A stretch of DNA of 64,000 bases from Bifidobacterium panos (GCF_012932445.1 NZ_JAAIIJ010000004.1:38746-102745); one strand, 5' to 3'. Numbered from the stretch's first letter, positions 7,763 through 18,750 are shown. Program-made: numbers and translations. Notes: generated by a model from the letters alone, not told the origin.

Positions 7763-10479
7763 CGCTCACCTCCTTGCGCGCGATTCGTGTTATTCGTGTT
7801 ATTCGCGCTGTCCGAGCCGTCCGCATCGTTCGAGTCGCCCATGTTGTCCGCGAAATCCTCAGGCCGCGCACTTTGCGCATTTTGCCCATTCTGAGAACAT
7901 GTCACATGCAGCGGATGGAACCTCATGCCTTTATGAAACAGCAGGTTCTCGCGCAGAATGGCGTTGCGGAACTCCGCACCGCTCATCGTCTCTTCGCCCA
8001 AGATATTCGCGTAGCGCTCGCGTAAATACTCCACCACAATCAAATATGTGTCGATCACGATAATCGAAATGATCCACGCGCTCAGCATCGCAATCTTCAG
8101 CTGCGTGACGAACAAGAGCAACAGGAACGCGAACGGCAGCACCCCCAGAGTCAGGAAACCCCAGCGCACCAGGCGCGGATACAGGCGGAAGAAGCCGCGC
8201 GCCTGACGCGCCATCATTTCCGGATATTCCTTGGCGAGCTGTTGCGCCGCGACCGTCAGACGCAAGGGTTCTTCGAGCCCGGCGTTGTGTTCGGTGATCA
8301 TCAGATCGGTGTCGGCCAGACGGTTGTCAAACAGGCGGTTGAGGTTCAGCGCGAGCTTGCGCACCACCAAGCCGACGAACAGCGAGACGGGCAAATACCA
8401 GAGCAGCGCGAACATGTTGAGCCAATAGTGGTTGCTATACAGCCCTGCGATCGGCTCGCGCATGGCGTTGATGCCATAAGTGAACGGCAGGAACGGCTTG
8501 AGCTTGCGGAAGAACTCGGGCATCATCTCGATGGGATACAGGCCCGCCGCGCCCGGAATCTGCACAATCACCAGAATCACCGCCAGGGCCTTGCCGATAT
8601 GCCGGAAGGCGGCGGCCAGCGCGTAGATGATGTTCACATAGATGAACGATTCGAGCAAGCCCGCCAGAATGAACAGGAACGGCTGTTCGCACTGAATGCC
8701 CAGCGCGAGGTCTCCCACCGTGGCGATCAGCGCCTGCAGGAAACCGACGGTGACGAACAGCAGCCAGCGGCCCATATAGCCTTGGCGCGGCGTGTAGGCG
8801 CGAATCTTGTTGTCGCGGTCGACTTCCAGCTTGTAGATGGCGACGAGCACGAAACCGCCCACCCACAGCGCCAGATTCGTATAGAACGGCGTGACGGCGG
8901 AACCGTAGTTTTCGACCGCATAGAGCACTTTTTCTTCCAGTTGCACGGGTTCGCCCATGAACTCGCCGATTTCGCTCGGGTTGATGCCGAGCGCTTGAGA
9001 GAGATGTTCGAACAGTTGCGAACTGTCAAGCGCGGCCATGTCGGTGCGCGTGGTGTCGAGCTGCTTGACCAAATCGTCGATCTGCGTTTGGGTGGTGTCG
9101 AGCGTGTTGCCGGTCTGCTCGATGGTGCGTGCCAGCTGGTCAAGCAAATTGTTGCCTTGGCTCAGGCTGTTGCGCAGCGCTTCGAGGGTGCCGGACAGGG
9201 AGCCGCTGGCCGTGCCGAGGGCGTCGAGGCCGTTGTTGAGGTTCGGCAGGATGTTACCGGAAATATTCGCGCGCGCGTTTGTCAGGGAGGTGATGCCTGC
9301 GGCTGCTTTCTCGCCGACGGTGGTCTCGAGGGCGTTGGCCGTGCTCTTGCCCGATGAAATCAGCGCGGTTGTGCTGCTGGCGAAGGTGTCGAGTTGCTGT
9401 TGCTGGGTTTGCACTTGCTGGCGTGCGGTGGCGATCTGGCTCGAAAGGTTTTGGTAGGTTTTGCTGCTGTGATCGAGGCCGCTGGCGTCCAAGGCCTGTT
9501 GCACGGTGTCGAGCGTGTTGCTGGCTGTGGTGTTGGCTTTGCGCATGGCGCTGGAGACGCTGTCGCAAGCGTCTTGTGTCTTGTTCAGGCCGCTTGTCAC
9601 ATTGCCGGTGGCCGTGTTCACGGTGATTTGCAGTGAGGCCAGTCGGGTGCTGCCGTTGTCAAGCGCCGTGCCGAGGCTGGTGGCGAAGCTGCCGGCTTGC
9701 GTGCGCGCTTCGGCGAGTAGTCCGTTGGTGGTCGAGGCGGTGTCGATTGCGGCGGTGATCTGCTTGTCGAGGCTGGCGTTGGACTGTTTCGCCGCGTCGA
9801 TGGTGTTGTTCGCCTCGTCGAGCGTGGTGCGCATATCGCGCAGCCGTTGTTGCGTATCGTTGAGCTGGTTGATGGTATCCGTCAAGTCGTTCACCACGTC
9901 GCGTTGCACGGTGTCGGCTTTGTCGGTCATCTGGCCGGCGGTTTTCTTGACCTGTTGCGCCACCGCGTCCGACACGCTGGATACGAATGTGGCGTTGATT
10001 TGCTTGTCGATGGTGCTTGCGCCGCTATCTGTGATCTTCGGCGCGATGGCGTTTTTCTTTTCGTTGACGTAATACGTGATCGTCGGGCGCGTTTCGTCGC
10101 CGCTGACAGCACCGATGAGGTTCTTGCTGAAGTCCTTCGGCAGCACGATGGCGGCGTAATATTTGCCCGAGTGCACTCCCTCGACAGCTTGGCTTTCGTT
10201 GACGAACTGCCAGCCGAGCTGCTGATTGGTCTTGAGCTTGGCCACGGTTTGCTCGCCGGCATTGAATTGGCCCACCAACGTGGAATCGGTGCCCGCATCT
10301 TCGTTGGCCACGGCCACTTGGATGTTGCCGGTGTTCGCATAAGGATCCCAGTTGGCGATGATGTTGCACCAGGCGTAGAGGGAGGGGATGATCGCCACGC
10401 CCAAGGTGACCACCAGAGCCACCGGGTTCTTGAGGATGCGCTTGAGGTCGCGGACATAGATGGCGAAAATCGTGCGCAT
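7759..10479 (-). CDS. YhgE/Pip-family membrane protein (second of the pair)
   Basis: A paralogue of the neighbouring gene with the same plan: N-terminal membrane segment (IYVRDLKRILKNPVALV), the motif WCNIIANWDPYANT, a long coiled-coil ectodomain, and a C-terminal multi-span domain. It carries an extra cytoplasmic tail ending in a Gly/Asp/Asn-rich stretch. The frame is open 17 codons further upstream, but the ATG at 10479 is chosen for its GGGAGGTG site and because it starts the conserved N-terminus. It is the first gene of a two-gene operon; two unequal subunits suggest a heteromeric exporter-like complex (inference). Confidence 0.9.
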   Translation of the reverse strand: MRTIFAIYVRDLKRILKNPVALVVTLGVAIIPSLYAWCNIIANWDPYANTGNIQVAVANEDAGTDSTLVGQFNAGEQTVAKLKTNQQLGWQFVNESQAVEGVHSGKYYAAIVLPKDFSKNLIGAVSGDETRPTITYYVNEKKNAIAPKITDSGASTIDKQINATFVSSVSDAVAQQVKKTAGQMTDKADTVQRDVVNDLTDTINQLNDTQQRLRDMRTTLDEANNTIDAAKQSNASLDKQITAAIDTASTTNGLLAEARTQAGSFATSLGTALDNGSTRLASLQITVNTATGNVTSGLNKTQDACDSVSSAMRKANTTASNTLDTVQQALDASGLDHSSKTYQNLSSQIATARQQVQTQQQQLDTFASSTTALISSGKSTANALETTVGEKAAAGITSLTNARANISGNILPNLNNGLDALGTASGSLSGTLEALRNSLSQGNNLLDQLARTIEQTGNTLDTTQTQIDDLVKQLDTTRTDMAALDSSQLFEHLSQALGINPSEIGEFMGEPVQLEEKVLYAVENYGSAVTPFYTNLALWVGGFVLVAIYKLEVDRDNKIRAYTPRQGYMGRWLLFVTVGFLQALIATVGDLALGIQCEQPFLFILAGLLESFIYVNIIYALAAAFRHIGKALAVILVIVQIPGAAGLYPIEMMPEFFRKLKPFLPFTYGINAMREPIAGLYSNHYWLNMFALLWYLPVSLFVGLVVRKLALNLNRLFDNRLADTDLMITEHNAGLEEPLRLTVAAQQLAKEYPEMMARQARGFFRLYPRLVRWGFLTLGVLPFAFLLLLFVTQLKIAMLSAWIISIIVIDTYLIVVEYLRERYANILGEETMSGAEFRNAILRENLLFHKGMRFHPLHVTCSQNGQNAQSARPEDFADNMGDSNDADGSDSANNTNNTNRAQGGER

Positions 10480-10629
10480 CACACCTCCCTGAAAGCGAAG
10501 CCGTATCCCGTAAAATACGAAGCTTCTCAAAATACAACTCAGTAGGAACTATAGGGGAGCATGAGGTCATTTTTACTCTTTGAGATGGAAATAAGACACT
10601 CCTATCCGCAGTGTCGAATAGATGGTCGA

Positions 10630-10911
10630 ATATCCGTTCGGTCATGGCAGCAGCCTCCCCATTACCAACCAGACGCCCCACTGTCCGTTTCGTCATGACA
10701 GACGGTCTCGCCTGTTACCAATCGGACGTTATCGTGTCCGTTTCGTCATGAGTGGAGTTGCTTCCCATTACTAACCGGACGTTATTGTGTCCGTTTCGTC
10801 ATGTCTGGAGTTGTCTCCCGTTACTAACCGGACGTTATTGTGTCCGTTTCGTCATGTCTGGAGTTGCCTTCCGTTACCAATCGGACGGAATAGTGTCTGA
10901 TTGGTAACGAG
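10630..10911. repeat. 53-bp tandem repeat array upstream of fba
   Basis: GTCCGTTTCGTCATG recurs at 10683, 10736, 10789 and 10842, exactly 53 bases apart, with a diverged unit at about 10632 and a terminal half unit at 10895. Each unit carries CGGAC, eight variable bases and GTCCG, able to form a hairpin, plus a GTTACCAATCGG-like or GTTACTAACCGG segment whose complement closes the array (GATTGGTAAC at 10899). The array lies in the ~480-base gap between the divergent YhgE/Pip gene and fba and has no credible ORF. Confidence 0.88.
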
Positions 10912-10958
10912 TGGTGATGAAATAAGTTGTGGGAAAGGGTGGCGCGATAATAGGAGCC

Positions 10959-12026
10959 ATGACTATTGCAACTCCTGAACGCTATGCCGAAATGCTGGAT
11001 GCCGCACGTCGCGGTGGATATGCCTATCCGGCCATCAATGTGACCAGCACGCAGACGCTGAACGCCGCTCTGCAAGGCTTCGCCGAAGCCGAGTCCGACG
11101 GCATCATCCAAGTATCGGTGGGAGGCGCGGCCTATCTCTCCGGCCAGCGCGTGAACGAGCGCGTGACCGGTTCGCTCGCCTTGGCCGCATTCGCGCATGA
11201 AGTCGCGGCGAAATACCCGAATGTCACCATTGCGTTGCACACCGACCATTGCGCCAAACAGTATTTGGACGAATGGGTGCGCCCGTTGCTTGCGCACGAG
11301 GCCGATCAGGTGGCGCATGGCCGCGAGCCGCTGTTCCAGTCGCATATGTGGGACGGTTCGACGGTGCCGCTGGCTGAAAATCTGGACATCGCCGAAGAGC
11401 TGCTCGACAAGTCCCAGGCCGCGCACACGGTGCTGGAAATCGAGATTGGCGCGGTTGGCGGCGAAGAGGACGGGCACAGCGCCGAAATCAACGACAAGCT
11501 GTATTCCACCCCGGCTGATGGTCTCGCCGTTGCGCGCCGGCTTGGGCTGGGCGAGCGGGGCCGATATATGGCCGCGTTCACGTTCGGCAACGTGCATGGT
11601 GCCTACAAGCCCGGTGTGGTCAAGCTGCGCCCGGCGCTGTTGGGGGAGATTCAAGCTGAGGTGGCGCGCGCGGTCGCTGACGGCGAGTTGCCGGACGCCT
11701 CCCATGCGCTTGATGTGGCCGAAGACAAGCCGTTCGCGCTCGTATTCCACGGCGGTTCCGGCTCCTCGCCTGAGGAAATCGCCGAAGCGGTGAGCCATGG
11801 CGTGGTCAAGATGAACATCGATACCGACACACAATATGCGTTCACGCGCGCCGTCGCCGGGCATATGTTTTCGCATTACGATGCCGTGCTCAAAATCGAT
11901 GGCGAGGTCGGCGAAAAGAAACTCTATGACCCGCGCTCCTGGGGCCGCGAAGCCGAAACCGCCATGGCCGCCCGCGTGGTCGAAGCCTGCCAGCAGCTCG
12001 GTTCAGCCGGCAAAGCATTGAAATAG
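10959..12026 (+). CDS. fba: Fructose-1,6-bisphosphate aldolase, class II
   Basis: A 355-residue class II (zinc) aldolase. It shows the family zinc-site segment LHTDHC, the loop GGEEDGH, the GNVHGAYKPG segment and the glycine-rich phosphate-binding VFHGGSGS followed by KMNIDTDTQYAFTR. It cleaves or forms fructose 1,6-bisphosphate; bifidobacteria rely on the phosphoketolase shunt, where it serves hexose resynthesis and lower glycolysis. The frame is open from a GTG at 10929, but the conserved MTIATPERYAEML start is at 10959 after AGGAG (close spacing). A tandem repeat array lies immediately upstream. Confidence 0.95.
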   Translation: MTIATPERYAEMLDAARRGGYAYPAINVTSTQTLNAALQGFAEAESDGIIQVSVGGAAYLSGQRVNERVTGSLALAAFAHEVAAKYPNVTIALHTDHCAKQYLDEWVRPLLAHEADQVAHGREPLFQSHMWDGSTVPLAENLDIAEELLDKSQAAHTVLEIEIGAVGGEEDGHSAEINDKLYSTPADGLAVARRLGLGERGRYMAAFTFGNVHGAYKPGVVKLRPALLGEIQAEVARAVADGELPDASHALDVAEDKPFALVFHGGSGSSPEEIAEAVSHGVVKMNIDTDTQYAFTRAVAGHMFSHYDAVLKIDGEVGEKKLYDPRSWGREAETAMAARVVEACQQLGSAGKALK

Positions 12027-12066
12027 CATATATCCGCCGGTTTAGGCCAGGGGGTAACCTGCTTAA

Positions 12067-13386
<1,320 letters not shown>

Positions 13387-13467
13387 GCGGTGAGCCAAGA
13401 GAATCAAAGGATTTCGGAGGATATAGGGGGTAATGCCGCCGGACTAGTCGGCGTGAGGCTTATTACG

Positions 13468-14649
13468 ATGAACACTACGGAACAATTTCCTCAGACACCG
13501 GTCGCGGCTCCGCTGACTGATGTTGCGCAGGCTGATATCGCCGAACCGGCGCCTTCCACGCAGGAGATGAGCGTCGCGCATGCGAAGTTATACGCGCAAC
13601 CCACCCCGCACCCCACGGGAGCCGCCGCAGTCGAACAGCCGCCGCAGATTCCGCTCGCGCCGATCAAGCGCGTGCGGGCGCAGTTCAATCCGCTGGCCGA
13701 CGGCATGCTGTATCTGGTCGTGTTCCTCGGCGGTTGCCTCGGCACGGCCATGCGATACGGCATGACGCAACTGTTTCCGCAGCAGCAGCCGGCTTCGCAA
13801 GGAATGCTCAGCGCCTTTCACACCGCCACGTTCTGCTCGAATATGATCGCGTGCTTCATCTTCGCCGCACTCACCGAATACGTCTCGCAGGCTTCCTGGA
13901 TTCGCAAGCGCACGCGCCAACTCACCTCGCGCGGCGTGGGCATGGGCATGTGCGGCGGCTTCTCCACGCTATCCGCCATGGTGATTGAGGAGTTGACCGC
14001 GATTCGCGGCGGTCAGATCGCCAGTTGCATATGCTATACGCTGGCCAGTTTCATTTGTGGTTTGCTCGTCGCCGCGGTGGGCGTCCGATTCGCGTCGGCG
14101 CTCGCGTTGCGCCATATGTCGCGGGTGATTGGTGCGGCCGAAGCTGCAAGTCGAATGGAGGCGGCTGTGCAGGGCGGCAACGTCGGTGCGCCAAGTGTTG
14201 ATGTTTCGCATGCGGCTGGTGGTTCAGCTACATCTGGTATTCCAACCATGCCCAGTGTTTCAGCCGTGCCTGATATTTCAGCTATGACTGGTACGGCTGG
14301 CATTTCAGTCATATCCAGCGCTTCAGTCCTGCCTGATGTGTCTGGCGAATCTTCCGGCATTTCTTCAGATGTCTCCAACACTTTTGGTGCACTTAGCGCG
14401 GCGCGAGCCGAATCGTCGGCATCCCAAACCGGCAATGACGGGCAGTCGTTTGCCGAAGCCTCGGCAACCCGGATGCCAGGCGCAGGCGTGGTGGAGCTTC
14501 CCGCATTCGAGCCCACCCCCGTCACCGATGAGATCCCGTTGGTGGGAGATCTCTCCACCGGCGAAGCGGTCGAGGTTCAAGCGGTGGGCAGCGAGGGAGT
14601 CGAGCCACGCGGCGCGGCTTTGAAGACGCGGGAGGAGATGCCGCTGTGA
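13468..14649 (+). CDS. crcB: CrcB/Fluc fluoride channel subunit with long tail
   Basis: A CrcB-family core (about residues 75-230) with GGCLGTAMRYG, the SNMIACFI segment and the MGMCGGFSTLSAM motif whose FST residues belong to the fluoride track. Unusually it is about 393 residues, roughly three times a normal Fluc subunit: a ~70-residue N-terminal extension and a ~165-residue Ser/Ala/Val-rich C-terminal tail with repeated VSAVPDIS-like pieces. The frame is open to a GTG at 13390; the ATG at 13468 is preferred but its ribosome site (GTGAGG) is weak. Its stop overlaps the start of a second, normal-sized CrcB, so the two probably form a heterodimeric channel. Confidence 0.88.
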   Translation: MNTTEQFPQTPVAAPLTDVAQADIAEPAPSTQEMSVAHAKLYAQPTPHPTGAAAVEQPPQIPLAPIKRVRAQFNPLADGMLYLVVFLGGCLGTAMRYGMTQLFPQQQPASQGMLSAFHTATFCSNMIACFIFAALTEYVSQASWIRKRTRQLTSRGVGMGMCGGFSTLSAMVIEELTAIRGGQIASCICYTLASFICGLLVAAVGVRFASALALRHMSRVIGAAEAASRMEAAVQGGNVGAPSVDVSHAAGGSATSGIPTMPSVSAVPDISAMTGTAGISVISSASVLPDVSGESSGISSDVSNTFGALSAARAESSASQTGNDGQSFAEASATRMPGAGVVELPAFEPTPVTDEIPLVGDLSTGEAVEVQAVGSEGVEPRGAALKTREEMPL

Positions 14650-15017
14650 TGTTCCTTCTGGTATGTGTATTCGGTGGACTTGGTGCCGTGACGAGGTTCG
14701 TGGCGAATACGTCGGTGCAGCGTTGGTGGAATCGTGCGTTCCCTCTAGCGACGTTGGTGATTAACATTCTGGCCGCATTCTGTGCGGGCGTGGCCGCCGC
14801 GACCTATGCCTCGGGCGGCACGGCGCAAAGCACCTATCTGCTGTTCGTCACCGGCTTCCTCGGCGGCTTCTCCACCTTCTCCACCGCCATCAACGAAATG
14901 CTCTCCCTGGCCCGCAGCAAAAAATTCACCCTCGCCGCCGGCTATTTCGCCGCCACCATCGTAATCCCCTTCCTCTGCGCCGCCATCGGCTGGTACCTCG
15001 CCTCCCCAGGCCGCTGA
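14649..15017 (+). CDS. crcB: CrcB/Fluc fluoride channel subunit (short)
   Basis: A 122-residue, four-segment membrane protein of normal CrcB size. FGGLGAVTRFV at the N-terminus, NILAAFCAG and TGFLGGFSTFSTAINE are family motifs; the asparagine and the FSTFST segment line the fluoride pore in characterised Fluc proteins. The ATG at 14649 overlaps the stop of the longer crcB (TGATG), implying translational coupling and a two-gene heteromeric channel that expels fluoride. Confidence 0.93.
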   Translation: MFLLVCVFGGLGAVTRFVANTSVQRWWNRAFPLATLVINILAAFCAGVAAATYASGGTAQSTYLLFVTGFLGGFSTFSTAINEMLSLARSKKFTLAAGYFAATIVIPFLCAAIGWYLASPGR

Positions 15018-15098
15018 GCGCGCGCCGATTGCTGTGCAATTTTTCAGCCCGCGAACCGGGGAAGGCATTCATTCAGTGGGATGATGTGCAGCAGTCGA

Positions 15099-18000
15099 TT
15101 ATATTGCCGCTTCTCCAGTCAGATGGCGGTACAGCTCGGTGTCCAGAGGCTGATCCAGCCGTAAATTGGTGATGGTGACTTTGACTGTTCCGGTGCCATC
15201 AGAATCAGGTTTGACAGTGGGCACTGGTTCACTAAGCGCCGTGATATGACCGACGTAATAGTACTGGGCTTCCTTGGCTTCTTCCTTACGCATGACGAAT
15301 AACGGAATAAAATGGGAATCCCTCCAGCCAGAAGCACCGAATCCATCGTAAATCCACAGAAATTCAGGCGACTGCGGTGTTCGGCCGTTCTTACTGAACC
15401 ATCGCATCTCTTGCGGATTAAGGAACCGGTCTTCATACTGACTTGTCGCATATTTGACGAAAATCGGCATGGTGCCGGTCTCACGATGAGTGAAATATCC
15501 GCCGACATTCTGGCCATTCATCTCTTTGCTCCAGCCGAGTAGACGTTGTACATCAGCCAGTGTGTATTTGCGTTCGTAGAGGAATCCGCGATCCAATTTG
15601 CGTTGTTTGGCCTTCGCCTCACTGAACAGATCCCTGCAATTGATGAGACCTGTGCGCAACGTATCCGCAAAAAAGACGCGGAACGTGCGGTTGCAAGCGA
15701 GCATCTCGGCGAACTGTGTGCTTAACCCCACTTTTCCATCATTGGATACGCTAATCAGCGGCGTTGCCCCGAAACGCTTATGATTCGCTGCGGTGAAATA
15801 GGAGAAGTCGAGCACACCAAGCGTTGATTTCAATTGTGAATGCGAATGATAGGCGGCAGGGAACCGTTGGACGATGGCGTCATTCAGCTCATCCATAGAG
15901 AACGACTCCGTGGGACGCCAGCTCACAGCATCGCCGGTCTGCTCGATATGTTCCTCTGCGAATTGGCAGAGACGATCGAGCGCCACCAGCTCATGCGGTC
16001 GCAAGCCCGGCAGCAGAATCTCGGTCGCCATTTTCAATATGCCGGCTTCTGTGGCCGTGATTGGTTCGAGTTGCTCCAGGAACGACGATCCATCAGTATG
16101 TTTGCCGCGGCTCAAGCTCTGCTCCCGAGAACGCACGAACGACAGATAATCACTGTTTTTGGATGCCATCGTAAGCGGCAGCGACGGATCATGTCTGTAT
16201 ATGTCAGTAAGCATGGGTATGCGCCCTAACTGGAACCTCAGCTGACGGTACTGCTCGCTGAGTTTCTTCATATCCGACCAGTCGGCTGTATCCAATGATT
16301 TGAGAATGCGCTCCTTGGCGATGGGGTCGAAGCTGATTGACGACAGTCCGATGGTCTGTCTCTGTAGGTTCTTGCGCGCGGCATCACGATCGCCCGTGTT
16401 GCCATAAAGAGCTACGGGAATTAGATAGTTGTTGTTATAGTTCCCGATGAAATCGATGACCGTAACGCTTTCCTTATGAGGGAACTTGCGCAAGCCTCGG
16501 CCAAGCTGCTGAGTGAAGATGATGCTGGATTGCGTGTTGCGCAGCATCACGATTTGGTTGACTGCGGGGATGTCGATGCCTTCATTGAACAGATCAACGG
16601 TGAAGATATAGTCCAAACCATCGGGATCGCTTTCATCCAATTGAAGACGACGAATGGCCTCGTCGCGTTTCCCCTCTGACGCCTTGCCTGTCAGCGCTAT
16701 GGTCCGGTATTTGCGTTCTGCTTGTTGATTGGTTTGTTCATTGAACAGATCGGAGAGCTCCTGGGCTTCATCGACGCGACTGCAGAAGACCAGGCCGGTG
16801 ACCTGCTGATGATACGGGCCGTACTGTTGCAATTTATCGATGATGTAACGCACGCGCTCGCGAGTGGCGAGCTGGCTGATCTCGTAATTTAGCTGGCCGG
16901 CATCGTTGGATGACAGACCTTGAGATATGTTGATCTGGTGCGTCGTCTCGTCGGGGTCGTCATCTGAGCCAAGATATTCGGCGACGCCGTAGTAATGGAA
17001 CGGACAGAGCATATTCTCATCAAGCGCTTTTTGCAGTCGAATCTCATAGGCGATGTTGTGGCCGAACAGCTCGAAGATGTTGATACCATCAGTGCGTTCC
17101 GGAGTAGCGGTCATGCCGAGCATAAAGTTTGCGTCCTTAAAGTGCTCGATGACTCGCTGATAGCTCTCCGCGCCGGCATGGTGAACTTCGTCGATGAGGA
17201 TGTAGTCGAACTCGTCGGAAGCAAATTGGTTCAGCGTTTCTGGCTGACTCATGGTTTGCACGGTGGCAAACACGTATTTGCGATCATGTTCCTTGCTGTT
17301 GCCAGTGAATAACCCAAGTTCCGCGCTCGGGCAGTCGAGCACTTTTTGGTAGGACTCCATTGCTTTGGTCAGGATCTGCTGTTGCTGTGCGATATACAAC
17401 ATGCGACGCGGTTTGACGGCGCGCACGTCAAATGCGGACAGATACGTCTTGCCGGTGCCGGTTGCCGAAATGATTATTGCGCGATGCTCACCTTTTTTGC
17501 GTAATTCTGCAAGATTCGTCAGAGCTTCCCGCTGCATGGCGTTCGGCTTGATTTCAAGGTTTTCAAGACCTTTCAGTATCTCGCGGCGTGGCGGCGCGTA
17601 TTTCTTGAAGTCCTCTTCATATTGTTTGATCCACTCTTCTGTGAGCGGTATGGAATCCTCGATTTGCGAATCCAGCTCCTTACGGAACTGTTTGACTAAT
17701 TCGCCGCCTTCCAGCGAGGAGACCTTGAGATTCCATTCACGTTGGTCTTTCAGCGCGGCGTGCGTGAGATTGGAGCTGCCGACGTATAGGTTGTAGTAGG
17801 TTTTGCCATCCTCCATGTGATGGGCGAAGACATATCCTTTCGGGTGGAAAGGCTGACCGCCACTGTTCCGCGACGAAGGTTCTTCCGCCTTCTCTGCCCA
17901 TATACGCACGTCGACACCAGTCACGTTCTTCAGGCGCAACAGATCCCAGAATGCTGCAGGGGCGTTGAAATAGCTCTTTGTGGAAGTGATGAGCCGGCTT

Positions 18001-18317
18001 GGGGCGCCGATGCCTTTGCTTTCGTGGTCTTTGAAGTTCTCAAACAGCGTTCTGATTGTTTCTGCGGCAACGAAGGCTACGGAAATGTCGAAGGAGTCAC
18101 TTCGTTCCAGTTCTTCGCCGAGCACTTTTCTCATCGTGTTGCCTCCCTGATTAGAGATCAATCGGGGCGCATAGATGCCAGGTGCGTTTGAACGTGACTG
18201 GATAAGACCGGATGTTACGTCTTCTAGGACTGATGAAGCATTGTCGTCGAGTGGTGGTTCCGTGGTCATGGTAGTAGATATTGTGTCGTTGCTGGTTGCT
18301 TCTTGCGAAATGGACAT
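15099..18317 (-). CDS. PLD-helicase-DUF3427 protein, putative defence nuclease/helicase
   Basis: A 1,072-residue three-part protein. Residues about 50-210 form a phospholipase-D-like nuclease domain with FHPKGYVF and the downstream VGSSNLTHAAL (an HxK...GSSN half-site). Residues about 265-640 are a superfamily 2 helicase: Walker A SATGTGKT, LIDEVHHAG (DEVH), TATPERTDG, VFCSRVDEA and motif VI QQLGRGLRK. The remaining ~400 residues match the DUF3427 region that accompanies this helicase type. The start lies 7 bases after the stop of a NUDIX gene, so they form an operon, and an AbiH gene stands upstream on the same strand. Restriction-like attack on foreign DNA is inferred from the architecture, not shown. 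Confidence 0.85.
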   Translation of the reverse strand: MSISQEATSNDTISTTMTTEPPLDDNASSVLEDVTSGLIQSRSNAPGIYAPRLISNQGGNTMRKVLGEELERSDSFDISVAFVAAETIRTLFENFKDHESKGIGAPSRLITSTKSYFNAPAAFWDLLRLKNVTGVDVRIWAEKAEEPSSRNSGGQPFHPKGYVFAHHMEDGKTYYNLYVGSSNLTHAALKDQREWNLKVSSLEGGELVKQFRKELDSQIEDSIPLTEEWIKQYEEDFKKYAPPRREILKGLENLEIKPNAMQREALTNLAELRKKGEHRAIIISATGTGKTYLSAFDVRAVKPRRMLYIAQQQQILTKAMESYQKVLDCPSAELGLFTGNSKEHDRKYVFATVQTMSQPETLNQFASDEFDYILIDEVHHAGAESYQRVIEHFKDANFMLGMTATPERTDGINIFELFGHNIAYEIRLQKALDENMLCPFHYYGVAEYLGSDDDPDETTHQINISQGLSSNDAGQLNYEISQLATRERVRYIIDKLQQYGPYHQQVTGLVFCSRVDEAQELSDLFNEQTNQQAERKYRTIALTGKASEGKRDEAIRRLQLDESDPDGLDYIFTVDLFNEGIDIPAVNQIVMLRNTQSSIIFTQQLGRGLRKFPHKESVTVIDFIGNYNNNYLIPVALYGNTGDRDAARKNLQRQTIGLSSISFDPIAKERILKSLDTADWSDMKKLSEQYRQLRFQLGRIPMLTDIYRHDPSLPLTMASKNSDYLSFVRSREQSLSRGKHTDGSSFLEQLEPITATEAGILKMATEILLPGLRPHELVALDRLCQFAEEHIEQTGDAVSWRPTESFSMDELNDAIVQRFPAAYHSHSQLKSTLGVLDFSYFTAANHKRFGATPLISVSNDGKVGLSTQFAEMLACNRTFRVFFADTLRTGLINCRDLFSEAKAKQRKLDRGFLYERKYTLADVQRLLGWSKEMNGQNVGGYFTHRETGTMPIFVKYATSQYEDRFLNPQEMRWFSKNGRTPQSPEFLWIYDGFGASGWRDSHFIPLFVMRKEEAKEAQYYYVGHITALSEPVPTVKPDSDGTGTVKVTITNLRLDQPLDTELYRHLTGEAAI

Positions 18318-18324
18318 CTGAACC

Positions 18325-18750
18325 TTATCTGTTGCTGAAATGCATGTTTGAGAGAAGCTTGACGGCTTCGCGGTCTGCCGGAGCCCAGTTGAGTGATGGC
18401 ATATCGGCTGGTGCTAGCCACTGGATTTTGTGATGTTCGGTCAGTCGCGGCATGCCGTTCAATAGATGACAGATAAACGTTGTAAGCTCGACTGTCCCGA
18501 AATCATATTGCTGCGTGGAAGTACACACTTCATCACCGACTTCAATCTCGCATAGCAGCTCTTCTTCAATCTCACGATGCAAAGCTTCTCGCGCCGTTTC
18601 GTGCGTTTCGATCTTGCCACCCGGGAACTCCCAGTATCCGGCCAAAGATTTGTCTTTACCGCGTTGTGCGCACAGTACCATGCCGTCGCGCACAATCGCA
18701 GCGCCGACAACTCGGATTATTTTACCTTCGCCGGTGTTTTCCTGTGCCAT
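18325..18750 (-). CDS. NUDIX hydrolase (MutT-like pyrophosphohydrolase)
   Basis: A 141-residue NUDIX protein with a full Nudix box reading GGKIETHETAREALHREIEEEL, whose REIEEE glutamates bind the metal. Size and the CAQRGKDKSLAGYWEFPGGK segment place it near MutT-type (deoxy)nucleoside triphosphate pyrophosphohydrolases. The frame opens at a TTG at 18762, but the ATG at 18750 is the more likely start; neither has a strong ribosome site. It is the first gene of a tight operon with the PLD-helicase-DUF3427 gene (7-base gap), suggesting a joint role, perhaps nucleotide sensing or removal of a signal. Confidence 0.9.
   Translation of the reverse strand: MAQENTGEGKIIRVVGAAIVRDGMVLCAQRGKDKSLAGYWEFPGGKIETHETAREALHREIEEELLCEIEVGDEVCTSTQQYDFGTVELTTFICHLLNGMPRLTEHHKIQWLAPADMPSLNWAPADREAVKLLSNMHFSNR

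Noticed and set aside
10630..10911. CRISPR array in the 53-bp repeats
   Set aside because: The whole 53-base unit is repeated with no variable spacer and no cas genes nearby.
13390..13467. Possible fluoride riboswitch before the crcB pair
   Set aside because: A stem GCCG...CGGC with GTGAGGCTTATTAC looked suggestive, but the required 5' GGnGATG helix and pairing block are not found.
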